The translations under genes and the position numbers were made by a program. Below are positions 7,516-15,372 of a stretch of DNA of 37,955 nucleotides, piece after piece (position 1 is the first letter of the stretch; each line of letters opens with the position of its first letter). The notes beneath the pieces were generated by a model. It had not been told where the DNA came from and did not search any database. It saw nothing but the letters and a program-made list of their open reading frames with translations. Location: NCBI GenBank assembly GCA_025449695.1, contig JANWIW010000004.1, positions 1 through 37,955 on the forward strand, written 5' to 3'. The stretch is from Minisyncoccota bacterium (GTDB taxonomy: Bacteria; Patescibacteriota; Minisyncoccia; UBA6257; 2-01-FULL-56-20).

Positions 7516-8265
7516 TTACCCGGCGGCATCGAGTATCTTTTGAAACTCTTCCGCGTCCAGGCTTGCGTGGCCGACCAGGGTACCATCTATTTCGGGACGA
7601 GACAGGAATGCGGCCGCGTTCAGAGCGGTCACCGAGGCGCCGTAAAGCACGGGCGACGAAGGCATGGAAAAACGGGAGGCCAGGAACTCCTTGATAAGCG
7701 TGATGATCCGAGCGGCGTCCTCGGGGGTATCGCTCTCTCCCACCCCCGCTTTAGAGATGGCCCAGACCGGCTCGTAGACCACGTAGAGATCCTTCGTCCA
7801 GGAGCCGTCGGCAACCTCCGCATCCAGGTCGTCCACGGGCAGGGAGCTCTCCAGTTCGCCCAGGACGAACTGCTCTATAGCCTCTTCGCCCTCCGCATGG
7901 ATCTTCGCGGGTTCGCCGACGCAGAGAATTACCTTGAGCCCCGCTTCCAAAGTTTTGATCACTTTTGACCTAATGATCGTATCCGTGTCCCCGGCCGCCC
8001 GGCTGTCGGAATGGCCGAGGATGGCGTAATGGACGCCGAGACCTTTCAGCGCCTCCGGCGAGAACTCGCCCTCCAGCATGATATCCTGCGCACCCACCAC
8101 TACGTCTCCCAGCTTTTCTTTCACCGCCGCCAGGTGCTCGAACCGGGGACAAGCGACCGCCTGCACTCCCGAGGGCACTGCAAGTTGGACGTATCCTTCC
8201 GCGAGCGCGGCCGCCTCCGCTTCCGCGGAGAGATATTTCTTCCAGTTCGCGATGATGAGCTTCAT
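7516..8265 (-). CDS. tpiA: triosephosphate isomerase with Glu-to-Asp change in the GHSE motif
   Basis: TpiA interconverts dihydroxyacetone phosphate and glyceraldehyde 3-phosphate in glycolysis. The 249-aa product has normal family length. It has the catalytic Lys in IIANWKKYL, the catalytic His in YAILGHSDSR, and the catalytic Glu in YVVYEPVWAIS, plus VLYGASVTALN and GTLVGHASLD for phosphate binding. The conserved GHSE reads GHSD, a conservative change at a normally invariant position. No Shine-Dalgarno precedes the ATG at 8265. Neighbours sua5 and the sugar isomerase are on the same strand, separated by REP-like elements. Confidence 0.93.
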   Translation of the reverse strand: MKLIIANWKKYLSAEAEAAALAEGYVQLAVPSGVQAVACPRFEHLAAVKEKLGDVVVGAQDIMLEGEFSPEALKGLGVHYAILGHSDSRAAGDTDTIIRSKVIKTLEAGLKVILCVGEPAKIHAEGEEAIEQFVLGELESSLPVDDLDAEVADGSWTKDLYVVYEPVWAISKAGVGESDTPEDAARIITLIKEFLASRFSMPSSPVLYGASVTALNAAAFLSRPEIDGTLVGHASLDAEEFQKILDAAG

Positions 8266-8276
8266 ATCAAAGGTAG

Positions 8277-8348
8277 GTCATTCTGAGGTAAGGCCGAAGA
8301 ACCTTCTCCTCTCGCGTACAGAAGGTCCTTCGCAAGCTCAGGATGACA
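8277..8348. repeat. REP-like element with GTCATTCTGAGG / CTCAGGATGACA ends
   Basis: Terminal inverted words GTCATTCTGAGG and CTCAGGATGAC flank an internal AGAACCTTCT/AGAAGGTCCTT stem. It lies just before the tpiA start. Confidence 0.7.
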
Positions 8349-8358
8349 GAGTGGGGTT

Positions 8359-9315
8359 TCATATCAATTTTTTGAACTCTTCCACCATGGGCACGGGTTC
8401 CGGCTCGGCACCGTACAGAAGCGCGGTGTGATAAGTGGTCCAGTCGGCGAGAATCAGATTGGAGAACATCCGCTCATAGCGGCTGCCTCCGCCGAGTGTG
8501 ACTACATCCACGGCCATTCCTTTTTTTTCGTAAAGTTTTTTAGTGACCACCATGCGCTTGCGTACCTGAGGATGATCTTCCTCGTCCTCCAGAAAGACGA
8601 AGTGGAAAGCGTGAGCGAGCGGGCGGGCGCTGCCCGTCGCGGCGAAACCGTTTATCTCATTGTGATTCAGCTCGGGAAAGGAGTTCCAATACGCGGGAAT
8701 CTTGCCGTTCTCGTTGAACTTTATCTTCCAATTGCGGGCGAGCCCTTCGTTGCGTGCAGAGGCATATATCACAGGCACTTTGCCCTTCAGCCTCTTGGAA
8801 AGCGCCTTGCCCTGTATTTCGTACGCGGCCGCGTCCAGGTTCGCGAGCGGACGCATAGCCTTGAGCGTCGCCTCGTCCTGCATGAGGGCGGCGATGCCGC
8901 GCGTCATGAAGGCGTTCGATTGGCGCGGCTGGATGCCAGTGTCCGGGATGACCACGTAGGGCATCCCATATTCCCGGGCGAGCGGGATCAAGGCGCCGCC
9001 TATCGAGACGGCAGCGACGTTTAGCCCCTTTTCCCGGGCCATCTCCAGGGACTCGATCGCTTCCTCGGTATTGCCGGAATAAGAGCTCGCGACGATCAGG
9101 CGGTCATCGAGATCCCGGAGCGGCGGCAGGCCGTAGTCGCGCCAGCTTACGATGTCTTGCGCAGGATCGCCGGCCTTCAGGATGTCCACCGGCAGGTGGG
9201 ATCCGCCCATGCCGCACACGAGGAATTTCTGCGCGCGCTTCAGCTTACCTTTGTTCTCGACGAGAGGCTCAAAGGCGAACTGTGAAGGAAAATCCAAGAT
9301 GGCCTGCGGCAGCAT
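8359..9315 (-). CDS. SIS-domain bifunctional phosphoglucose/phosphomannose isomerase-like protein
   Basis: This family interconverts glucose-6-P or mannose-6-P with fructose-6-P and feeds glycolysis and sugar-nucleotide synthesis. It has two SIS domains: FLVCGMGGSHLPVDIL and LIVASSYSGNTEEAIESL in the first, and VPVIYASARNEGLARNWKIKFNENGK with NSFPELNHNEINGF in the second, as in the archaeal/bacterial bifunctional enzymes. I choose the ATG at 9315 (MLPQAILDFP), since TATACT ends 6 nt before it. The track's upstream start at 9372 adds only an unlikely leader. Length is 318 aa. It is probably leaderless. Confidence 0.85.
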   Translation of the reverse strand: MLPQAILDFPSQFAFEPLVENKGKLKRAQKFLVCGMGGSHLPVDILKAGDPAQDIVSWRDYGLPPLRDLDDRLIVASSYSGNTEEAIESLEMAREKGLNVAAVSIGGALIPLAREYGMPYVVIPDTGIQPRQSNAFMTRGIAALMQDEATLKAMRPLANLDAAAYEIQGKALSKRLKGKVPVIYASARNEGLARNWKIKFNENGKIPAYWNSFPELNHNEINGFAATGSARPLAHAFHFVFLEDEEDHPQVRKRMVVTKKLYEKKGMAVDVVTLGGGSRYERMFSNLILADWTTYHTALLYGAEPEPVPMVEEFKKLI

Positions 9316-9321
9316 TGGTTC

Positions 9322-9327
9322 AGTATA
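9322..9327 (-). promoter_or_regulatory. -10 box of a leaderless promoter (sugar isomerase gene)
   Basis: TGCTATACT followed by GAACCA and ATG; the gap is 6 nt, identical in layout to the 16149 gene. Confidence 0.65.
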
Positions 9328-9398
9328 GCAAAAACGAAAACCCGCATTGATATTATGGCTCGGCGGTGGCATAACATAAGCAGATCGGAGGACTTGTC

Positions 9399-9803
9399 AT
9401 GAGGAAATGGATGAGAGAAAACGGCCCGTTCGCCGCGCTCGTACTTATCGCGCCCTTCGTGGGTATCGTGATCGGCATCCGGCGCGAAAGCATCGGTATC
9501 GGCATATTCGCCACTGTCCTCATGTTTATTATCGAGGACATCGGCCTAACGCTCTCCACGCACATGGCACGGGCGGCAACCCGCCTCGTGCTGAAGCTCA
9601 AGGAGTGGTATGCACGGAGGCGCATCCTCAGGGCATTCGTGATGCTTGCCGGAGCTACCCTGGGACTTCTCGCCGAGGTGCTGCTCGCGCCCGAAGAGAG
9701 CGCGGCGGAGATCGGTATCGTCGCCCGCGAGGTCAGGATGGCATTCCGCCGACTCTGCCGCATCCTGCGCCGCACACGACACAAGATCGTCACCCCACGG
9801 TGA
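9399..9803 (+). CDS. 134-aa predicted membrane protein
   Basis: There are two N-terminal hydrophobic segments (AALVLIAPFVGIVIG and GIGIFATVLMFIIEDIGL), a third around RAFVMLAGATLGLLAEVLLA, and a very basic C-terminus (RRLCRILRRTRHK). No family is recognised. CGGAGGA sits 7 nt before the ATG. A weak TTGATA-17-CATAAC pair lies upstream. A hairpin with T-run overlaps the stop codon. It belongs to the SD-bearing gene class. The smc-side neighbour at 9886 is a similar small membrane protein on the same strand. Confidence 0.6.
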   Translation: MRKWMRENGPFAALVLIAPFVGIVIGIRRESIGIGIFATVLMFIIEDIGLTLSTHMARAATRLVLKLKEWYARRRILRAFVMLAGATLGLLAEVLLAPEESAAEIGIVAREVRMAFRRLCRILRRTRHKIVTPR

Positions 9804-9808
9804 CGACT
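9787..9808 (+). terminator. intrinsic terminator overlapping the stop of the 134-aa gene
   Basis: CGTCACC CCA CGGTGACG forms a tight stem followed by ACTTTGTTTT; the TGA stop lies within the 3' arm. Confidence 0.65.
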
Positions 9809-9885
9809 TTGTTTTATACCGCCGCCAATCTCATGAAATTGACAATTATTCCCAGATAAGGCATTGATATATTAGGAGGTATCTC

Positions 9886-10215
9886 GTGCGCTGATACATT
9901 AAATCTCCACTCATTCTCCTGGGCATCGCTCTGCTCGTCTTCGCCGTGGTGATGGGTATCCGTCACGGAGTGGAAAGTCAGAGTGTCTTCGAAGGGATCT
10001 TCGCCGGCATTCTCACGATCCCGCTCACGTTGCTCGCGATCCTGTTCGGCATCGTGGTCCTCATGTTCATGCTGTTTGTCGCCCTTCTCATCTTCGCGGT
10101 GGGCGCCAGTGCAGCACTCCGGGACATCGCGATGCTCACCGAACTGGCCACCGCCATCGTGCAGGTGATCAAGCGGGGCTTCGAGAGAGACCGGATCAAA
10201 CGAAAAAAGACGTGA
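9886..10215 (+). pseudogene. small two-TM membrane protein with TGA at codon 3
   Basis: A strong Shine-Dalgarno (TTAGGAGGTA) is placed ideally for a GTG at 9886, and that frame reads V-R-stop-YIKSPLILLGIALLVFAVVMG, then continues through a second hydrophobic segment (IPLTLLAILFGIVVLMFMLF) to the TGA at 10213-10215. The track begins only at the internal ATG 9946, which would remove the first membrane helix. A single change (TGG to TGA) explains the break. The product is otherwise a plausible 109-aa membrane protein with a basic C-terminus. Function is unknown. This may be a decayed gene, a consensus error, or UGA readthrough. Confidence 0.5.
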
Positions 10216-10250
10216 GAGTCCACCGCAGATCAAGTCTGCAGGCGCAATAA

Positions 10251-10279
10251 GAACCGTCACCCACACCAGGTGACGGTTC
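10251..10279. terminator. bidirectional terminator between the small membrane gene and smc
   Basis: GAACCGTCACC and GGTGACGGTTC form a perfect 11-bp stem followed by CGCATTTTT on the plus strand. It lies 8 nt beyond the smc stop, so it may serve both convergent genes. Confidence 0.75.
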
Positions 10280-10286
10280 CGCATTT

Positions 10287-12626
10287 TTATACCTTAGCCT
10301 CCTCCGCGAATTTCATGGAAAGCACCTTGGAAGTACCGTCTTCGCCTAGAGTGACGCCGTAGAGGACGTCGGCCGCCTCCATAGTGGCGCGGTTATGAGT
10401 CACGATAATGAACTGCGTTTCCTTGGAAAACTCTTTCAACATCTCCGCGAAGCGGCGGGCGTTCCTTTCATCGAGCGGCGCGTCGATCTCGTCCAGCACG
10501 AGAAACGGCGGCGGCGACACGGAGATAAGGGCGAAGAGGGTGGCGATGCCCACCAGGCTCCTCTCGCCTCCGGAGAGCATATCCAGAGAACCAATGCGCT
10601 TGCGGGGCAGGGACACCTTGATCTCGATACCGGGCTCCTTCTCTTCTTTCGGCTCGCCGAGATCCTCCTCCGCAGCGGCCGAGGCGGCCGTTTGGCCCTC
10701 ATCCTCTTCCATATCCTCCTTCTTCTTTTTTACTTCCGGCTTCTCGAGGACCAATTTGCCGGTGCCTCCACCGAACATGAGCTCGAAGAACTTCTGGAAC
10801 TCGCCGTTGATCTTCACGAGCGCGGCGGAAAACTGCACATGGATCTTCTCGTTCAGCTCGCGAATCAGCCGGCGCAGGTCCGCCTCCGCAGCCACCAGGT
10901 CACCCGACTCCCGCTCCAGGAATTGGTACCGCTCCTCGGTGGTGCGGGCCTCGTTCACCACCGTCTCGTCCACCTCGCCCATTGCGGCCAGCTCCCCGCG
11001 CAGGCGGAACATCCTTCTTTCCATATCCGCGGCATCCCCCTCGATTCTCGATTCTCGCGTGTCGGCCGAAGCTTTACCGCGTTCGTCCGAAGCGTTGCGC
11101 GAAGGAGAAGCGAAGGCTGAATTCCCGATTCTTTCCTCTGCAAACTCCTCCGGGCGGCGGCCCGCCTCGCGCACGCGGTGCTCCACCTCCTCCTTGCGCA
11201 TCAAAAGACGCTCGTGTTCCAGGGTCTTGGCCTGCTCGGTCCTGCTCCACTCGTCCAGCGCATCGCGGGCGGACTGCACAGAGGCCATCTCCTCCTTGAA
11301 GGCGCGGTAGAAACTTTCTTGGCTCTTCTCCAGAGACCGCTCGCGGTCGCGAAGCTCCATGATCCGGTTCTCGAGCTCGTGCAGCGACTTCGATACCTTC
11401 TCAAACTCGGCGGAGAGGGCCGGATCCTGCACCACCGGCTTCGCGCCTGCCCGGCCAGGGGGAATGGTCTTGGAGAACGCGGCGTCTATGTCGGCAAGTA
11501 CCCGCTTTACCGCTCCTTCAAGGGAAGAGGGGTCCTGCAAGGCCTCTTGCAGGGCCTGCCTCGCGTTTTTCACGAGCACGGTGAGCTCCGCGGCAGCGAG
11601 GCCAACCTCCGGGACCTTAGCCGAGGCTGCATGCATCTCCATGCGCGCCTCAAGGCGGGCAAGTTCGCGGGAGAGCTCGTTCCGCTTGTCCTCGATCTCC
11701 TTGATCGAGGCCTGGAGCGCCTTCAGCTCTTCGCGCTCCTTCGGCTCGGCGGATTCCAAAGCGACCAAGGCCTGTTCGGCCTTGTCCTTGCGCGCGGCGA
11801 TGTCCTGGCGGCGTCCCTCATGCGCGCGCAGCTCCCCCTCCACCCGCGCCAGGTCGCGGCCAAGACCGCTCAGTTGCGTCCCGAAGAAACGGTCCTCGAT
11901 CTCACGCAGCTCCTTGGCATACTCGTCGCGCCGTTCCCAGCGGCTGGTCTGGCGTTTCAGGGACCGCAGATGCGGCGCGATCTCCTCCATGAGCGCCTTC
12001 ACCTTGTCCAGATTGATCTGGGAGCTCCGCAACCGTCGCTCCGCCTCGTGCTTCTTGATCTGGTATTCCTTGAGGCCCAGCACCTCCTCGATCATTTCGC
12101 GGCGTTCTTCGGGCGAGGCACGGAGGACCATATCGCTGTTGCCTTGCGTGACCACGGTGATGCCCCGGCTGCCGAGGCGCGCGGCGGCGAAGAAATCAAT
12201 GATGTCCTTCAGGCGAACCTCCGACCTGTTCAGAAAATAGGTGCTTTCCCCTCCCCGGCCGATCTCGCGGCTCACGGTCACCTCGCCGAACTCCACGGGG
12301 AAGAAATGCTGTTTACCCTGAGCTTCGTCGAAGGGCTTGCCCCGAGTACCCTCGAGGGGCGGATTATCAAAATGCAGGCTGGCCTGCGCCAGGCCGACCC
12401 GCGGGCGTTTGGGGGTCCCGGCGAAGATGAGGTCTTCGCCTTTACCGCCGCGCAGGTTCTTGGCGTCCCGTTCGCCGAGCAGCCAGCGAATCGCGTCGAT
12501 GACATTGGACTTGCCGGAGCCGTTCGGTCCTACGATGGCGGTGATGCCCGTCGGGAACTCCAGCACGGTCTTGTTGGCAAAGGATTTAAAGCCGTTCAGT
12601 TCGAGGCGCTTGAGAAGATGGGGCAT
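10287..12626 (-). CDS. smc: SMC-like chromosome segregation ATPase, short and without a recognisable hinge
   Basis: SMC proteins compact and segregate chromosomes. The 779-aa product has FKSFANKTVLEFPTGITAIV with Walker A GPNGSGKSN, a long coiled coil (about residues 170-600), and a C-terminal head with LSGGERSLVGIATLFAL, Walker B PFLVLDEIDAPLD and a His switch (FIIVTHNRATM). Typical SMCs have 1,100-1,200 aa with a central hinge of about 150 residues, and I see no hinge here. Two short segments look inserted: GTRGKPFDEAQGKQ in the N-terminal head and the stretch around SRNASDERGKASADTRESRI in the coil. Both are encoded by dispersed-repeat sequence. An acidic linker (KKKKEDMEEDEG) precedes the C-terminal head. 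No Shine-Dalgarno. Confidence 0.88.
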   Translation of the reverse strand: MPHLLKRLELNGFKSFANKTVLEFPTGITAIVGPNGSGKSNVIDAIRWLLGERDAKNLRGGKGEDLIFAGTPKRPRVGLAQASLHFDNPPLEGTRGKPFDEAQGKQHFFPVEFGEVTVSREIGRGGESTYFLNRSEVRLKDIIDFFAAARLGSRGITVVTQGNSDMVLRASPEERREMIEEVLGLKEYQIKKHEAERRLRSSQINLDKVKALMEEIAPHLRSLKRQTSRWERRDEYAKELREIEDRFFGTQLSGLGRDLARVEGELRAHEGRRQDIAARKDKAEQALVALESAEPKEREELKALQASIKEIEDKRNELSRELARLEARMEMHAASAKVPEVGLAAAELTVLVKNARQALQEALQDPSSLEGAVKRVLADIDAAFSKTIPPGRAGAKPVVQDPALSAEFEKVSKSLHELENRIMELRDRERSLEKSQESFYRAFKEEMASVQSARDALDEWSRTEQAKTLEHERLLMRKEEVEHRVREAGRRPEEFAEERIGNSAFASPSRNASDERGKASADTRESRIEGDAADMERRMFRLRGELAAMGEVDETVVNEARTTEERYQFLERESGDLVAAEADLRRLIRELNEKIHVQFSAALVKINGEFQKFFELMFGGGTGKLVLEKPEVKKKKEDMEEDEGQTAASAAAEEDLGEPKEEKEPGIEIKVSLPRKRIGSLDMLSGGERSLVGIATLFALISVSPPPFLVLDEIDAPLDERNARRFAEMLKEFSKETQFIIVTHNRATMEAADVLYGVTLGEDGTSKVLSMKFAEEAKV

Positions 12627-12631
12627 AGAAC

Positions 12632-12733
12632 GAGAATCTGGAATTTAGAATCTGGAATCTGGATGTTTGTAATTCATAGCTACTATGTATTTGCATTCAC
12701 TAGATTCTAGATTCTAGATTCCAGATTCTAGCT
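12632..12733. repeat. GAATCT-word palindromic element, copy A (smc-rnc)
   Basis: Tandem GAATCTGGAAT words on one side face ATTCTAGATTCCAGATTC words on the other, forming a long imperfect hairpin with an AT-rich tip. The rnc TAG stop lies inside it. The same word family occurs at 13427-13492 and twice in the 16S gene. Confidence 0.85.
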
Positions 12734-13417
12734 ACCGTATCTTTCGAGTGCCTTCCGCGCCGCTTCTAGCTCGGCTTCCTGCTTGGAGTTGCCGCTGCCC
12801 GTGGCCGCGATCGCGCCGGCGAACTTCACCCCGATCGTGAACATGCGCTGGTGGGCAGGGCCGGATTCGGACACCACCTCGTAAGTGGGCGTCTCCCGGA
12901 AACGCTCCTGGATCAGCTCCTGCAGCGCGCTCTTCGGGTCCTTGTAGCTCTTGGTACGCACGATCTCTTCCACCCTTCCCATGAGGAATTGATCCACGAA
13001 CTTCGATACCGCCTCGAAGCCCTGGTCGAGATAGATCGCCCCGACGAGGGACTCGAAAGCATTCGCCAGGATGACCTCCTTGGCCCGCTGATTGTCGCCG
13101 CGCTCGCCTTTGGACATGAGCACAAACTCCTCCATGCCGAGCTCCGCGGCGATCTTGCCCAATATCTGATAGTTCACGAGCGCCGCGCGGACCACGGTGA
13201 GCTGGCCTTCCGGGAAATCCGGATAGAGGCGGTAAAGCTTCTCCGAGACCGCGAGCTCAAGCACCGCGTCGCCCAGGTATTCCAGGCGCTCATTGTGCGG
13301 CACCGGCCAGTTCGGCTGCTCGTTCAGATAAGAGCGATGCGTGAGGGCTTCCTTCAAGAGGTTCAGGTCGCGGAAGCGGAAACTGATGGTCGTTTCGAAA
13401 GGAGTGATGTCTTTCAT
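12728..13417 (-). CDS. rnc: ribonuclease III
   Basis: RNase III cleaves double-stranded RNA, including rRNA precursors and long stems. The 229-aa product has the RIIID signature HNERLEYLGDAVLELAVSEK with the metal-binding Glu/Asp residues, a second acidic cluster in VILANAFESLVGAIYLDQG, and a C-terminal dsRNA-binding domain (ALQELIQERFRETPTYEVV to SGNSKQEAELEAARKALERYG). It is a normal-length, apparently intact enzyme, relevant because the 16S insert at 22541-22856 is bounded by a 21-bp stem that RNase III could cut. Stop is TAG within palindrome copy A; no Shine-Dalgarno precedes the ATG. Confidence 0.95.
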   Translation of the reverse strand: MKDITPFETTISFRFRDLNLLKEALTHRSYLNEQPNWPVPHNERLEYLGDAVLELAVSEKLYRLYPDFPEGQLTVVRAALVNYQILGKIAAELGMEEFVLMSKGERGDNQRAKEVILANAFESLVGAIYLDQGFEAVSKFVDQFLMGRVEEIVRTKSYKDPKSALQELIQERFRETPTYEVVSESGPAHQRMFTIGVKFAGAIAATGSGNSKQEAELEAARKALERYGS

Positions 13418-13426
13418 AGGAAGCAG

Positions 13427-13492
13427 AATCTGGAATCTGGTATTTGGAATCTAGGATGCATAAGATTCCAGATTCAAGATTCTAGATTCTTG
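13427..13492. repeat. GAATCT-word palindromic element, copy B (rnc-nusB)
   Basis: CAGAATCTGGAATCTGG words face GATTCCAGATTCAAGATTC words across a short centre. The element runs into the 3' end of nusB and supplies its last codons and stop. Confidence 0.85.
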
Positions 13493-13956
13493 GGCGGAGG
13501 CGGTGAGCTTGGCGAGTTTGCGGCCGGCGGGGGCTCCCCGGCCTTCCGTTCCCGGTAGACGGTGCCCAGCACGCCGTTCACGAAGCGGCTGGAGTTCGGC
13601 CCGCCGTAGTTCTTCGCCATCTCGATGGCTTCGTTGATGGCCACCTTGGGCGGCACCTCCTCGGGATCCGCGTACAAAAGCTCGCAGAGCCCGATGCGCA
13701 GGATGTTGCGGTCGATGGCGGCGATCTTCTCGAGCGGCCACTCCGGCGCGGCCTTGGTGAGGATGTCATCTATCTCCGTGCGGTTGTCTATGATGCCTTT
13801 CAGTATCTTCCAGGCGAACTCCGGTTCGTCGATGCCGGGCGCGAACTCAGCCAGGTTCCGTTCGAGGATCATGGTGATATCCGTTTTCTGATGATAAAAA
13901 TCCCACTCATAGAGGGATTGCAGGAGTACGGTGCGGATGAGATGCCGGGTGGCCAT
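13474..13956 (-). CDS. nusB: transcription antitermination protein NusB
   Basis: NusB with NusE (S10) binds boxA in rRNA leaders and prevents premature termination. The 160-aa product starts [20 protein letters not shown] and contains the family's C-terminal region ([34 protein letters not shown], then [14 protein letters not shown]). The last ~20 residues ([18 protein letters not shown]) are low complexity and partly encoded by palindrome copy B. A boxA-like element is present in the 16S leader of this window, so the target is also visible. It lies in an rpmF-nusB-rnc-smc series on the minus strand. Confidence 0.92.
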   Translation of the reverse strand: MATRHLIRTVLLQSLYEWDFYHQKTDITMILERNLAEFAPGIDEPEFAWKILKGIIDNRTEIDDILTKAAPEWPLEKIAAIDRNILRIGLCELLYADPEEVPPKVAINEAIEMAKNYGGPNSSRFVNGVLGTVYRERKAGEPPPAANSPSSPPPPKNLES

Positions 13957-14013
13957 GCAGATAGTTTTTAGTTTTCAGTTTTTAGTTGGGAAGGAGCGGC
14001 GGACATGAGAGGA

Positions 14014-14202
14014 TTATTCTGATTTAGTGGAGGTTGCCTTTCGGCGCGGCGGGTGGTACCCGCAGTTGGGGCAGGTGGCATGGGAAAGCTTCGGCGCCTT
14101 GCATTTGGGACAAACGAAGAGGCGCTGCTTCTTCAGCGCCATATGGCTGCGGCGGCGGGCGGTCTTGCCGTGACTGTGATGCTTAGTAGGTACGCCTCCC
14201 AT
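14014..14202 (-). CDS. rpmF: 50S ribosomal protein L32 (zinc-ribbon form)
   Basis: The 62-aa product has the basic N-terminus MGGVPTKHHSHGKTARRRSH and a zinc ribbon CPKCKAPKLSHATCPNCGYH (CxxC...CxxC), the C+ form of L32. I keep the start at 14202 because it gives the family's G-V-P N-terminus. No Shine-Dalgarno is seen. TAA stop. It is a standard neighbour of nusB-rnc type clusters in reduced genomes. Confidence 0.9.
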   Translation of the reverse strand: MGGVPTKHHSHGKTARRRSHMALKKQRLFVCPKCKAPKLSHATCPNCGYHPPRRKATSTKSE

Positions 14203-14321
14203 GTGCTTAGTTTTTGTTGATGAATCTATTCATCTACAAAACCTTGCACCCCGCGAAGCTCTTAAGAGCGAAGTGGGGGTCCAGAACTTTGCAGATAAAT
14301 CCCTTAGAGAATAGCCGATTT

Positions 14322-15038
14322 TCAGAGAAAGGTCAATCGATGAATGGGTGTCGGCCCGAGTTTGGCGAGGGCAGCATAATGGCTTTTGGTGGCGTAGCCT
14401 TTGTGCCGCTCAAAGCCGTAACCAGGAAAACGCTTTGCTTCGTTCGCCATGATGCGGTCCCGCTGGGCCTTGGCGAGAATAGAGGCGATCTTCACCGCTA
14501 CGATGCGCTCATCCCCCTTCACCACCGTATGGGCCGTAACGGCGACCTTCGCCGCGAACCTCACCGTCTCCGAGTGGAACGAGGCCCGGGCGCGGGGCGC
14601 CCGAAGCTGCTGGAGGTAAAGGCCGCCGTCCAGATAGACCCCCGCCAGCTCGGCATCGCCTCCCAGGCTGGCCAGGACTTTACGCAAAGCCCGCCGGGCG
14701 GCCTTGTTCGCGGCGCGGGCGATGTTCAGTCGGTCGATGGCGCGGGGGTAGATCTTGGCCGTCGCGAAGACTACCTTATGATGAGCTGTTAGATATCCGG
14801 ACCAGAGTTCCCGCTGGATGGCCGTCAGGCGCTTGGAGTCCCTGAGGCTACCCCTGCCCCCGCCCTCGCGGGGACGCCAGGAGACTGGGATCGCGACCGC
14901 CGCAAGAACAACCGGGCCCGCCAGAGGGCCTCGCCCAACTTCGTCTATACCTATTACGTAGGGAGTTGGCGAAGCTCGCCCGCCCTTTCGGGGCGTGGCG
15001 GCCCCTCCAACCTCATCTATGCCTATGATCACCCTCAT
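14322..15038 (-). CDS. rnhB: ribonuclease HII with a duplicated N-terminus and repeat-derived insertions
   Basis: RNase HII removes RNA from RNA-DNA hybrids and misincorporated ribonucleotides. The core is clear: YVIGIDEVGRGPLAGPVVLA with the catalytic Asp-Glu, SLRDSKRLTAIQRELW, RADKAARRALRK-like helix, GVYLDGG, KGDERIVAVKIASILAKAQRDRIM and YGFERHKGYATKSHYAAL. Upstream, the first ten residues MRVIIGIDEVG repeat the active-site strand and are joined by GAATPRKGGRASPTP, encoded by a GC-rich palindromic repeat. The codons of the two IGIDEVG copies differ mainly by silent third-base changes. A second repeat-derived insertion (SWRPREGGGRG) precedes LRDSK. Start could be at the second copy, but no ATG is there. 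Confidence 0.88.
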   Translation of the reverse strand: MRVIIGIDEVGGAATPRKGGRASPTPYVIGIDEVGRGPLAGPVVLAAVAIPVSWRPREGGGRGSLRDSKRLTAIQRELWSGYLTAHHKVVFATAKIYPRAIDRLNIARAANKAARRALRKVLASLGGDAELAGVYLDGGLYLQQLRAPRARASFHSETVRFAAKVAVTAHTVVKGDERIVAVKIASILAKAQRDRIMANEAKRFPGYGFERHKGYATKSHYAALAKLGPTPIHRLTFL

Positions 15039-15372
15039 AAGGTTACAGGTTATAGGTTATAGGTTCAATAAAAGACCCTTCTGTCACCTAAAACCTGTAA
15101 CCTATCTTGCCCCCTTTTTCTGCACAGGGGGTTCGCTTTAATCTGAAGGTACTACAATGGCTCCTTGAAATCCGGTTCGACGGGTGTGCAGCGACCCCTG
15201 ACCGGTCGCCAGCGGAAGACCGATGCACAGGCCTTTCCCGCATGAGCGTCTGGTAATCCAGGCGTATGCCCATCGCTCCCCCAAGGTCCTCTCGGGGACC
15301 ACCGAGGACCGACGGTCGGAATGATCGATAGGAAGCCATTGGGCGGCGGGTTTTTTCAAGGCCCGCCGCGTT
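15039..15372. other. spacer with a GTTACAGG palindrome and a doubtful ORF
   Basis: A palindrome of GGTTACAGG/ATAGGTT words facing CACCTAAAACCTGTAACC occupies about 15037-15105. The rest contains a minus-strand frame (15138-15359, TTG start, 73 codons, ending TGFQGAIVVPSD) that I do not recognise and that has no ribosome-binding site or ATG. It also has a GC hairpin at the left edge of the next gene. I see no known RNA family. Confidence 0.45.
15341..15370. terminator. GC hairpin with T-run
   Basis: GGGCGGCGGG, a TTTTTTCAAG loop, then CCCGCCGCG followed by TTTTATTTTA on the plus strand. It would terminate a plus-strand transcript across this spacer, or act as a 3' hairpin for the minus-strand gene that ends at 15373. 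Confidence 0.5.

Noticed and set aside
11178-12710. 510-aa plus-strand ORF opposite smc
   Set aside because: It is the antisense shadow of smc in GC-rich DNA: no start signals, no family motifs, and the minus strand has clear SMC heads.
12632-13492. CRISPR array from the GAATCT repeats
   Set aside because: The repeats are short tandem words arranged as palindromes, without regular spacers or cas genes.
15138-15359. 73-aa ORF between rnhB and the membrane protein
   Set aside because: It needs a TTG start, has no ribosome-binding site or recognised family and partly reads through a hairpin. Kept only as a note in the spacer entry.
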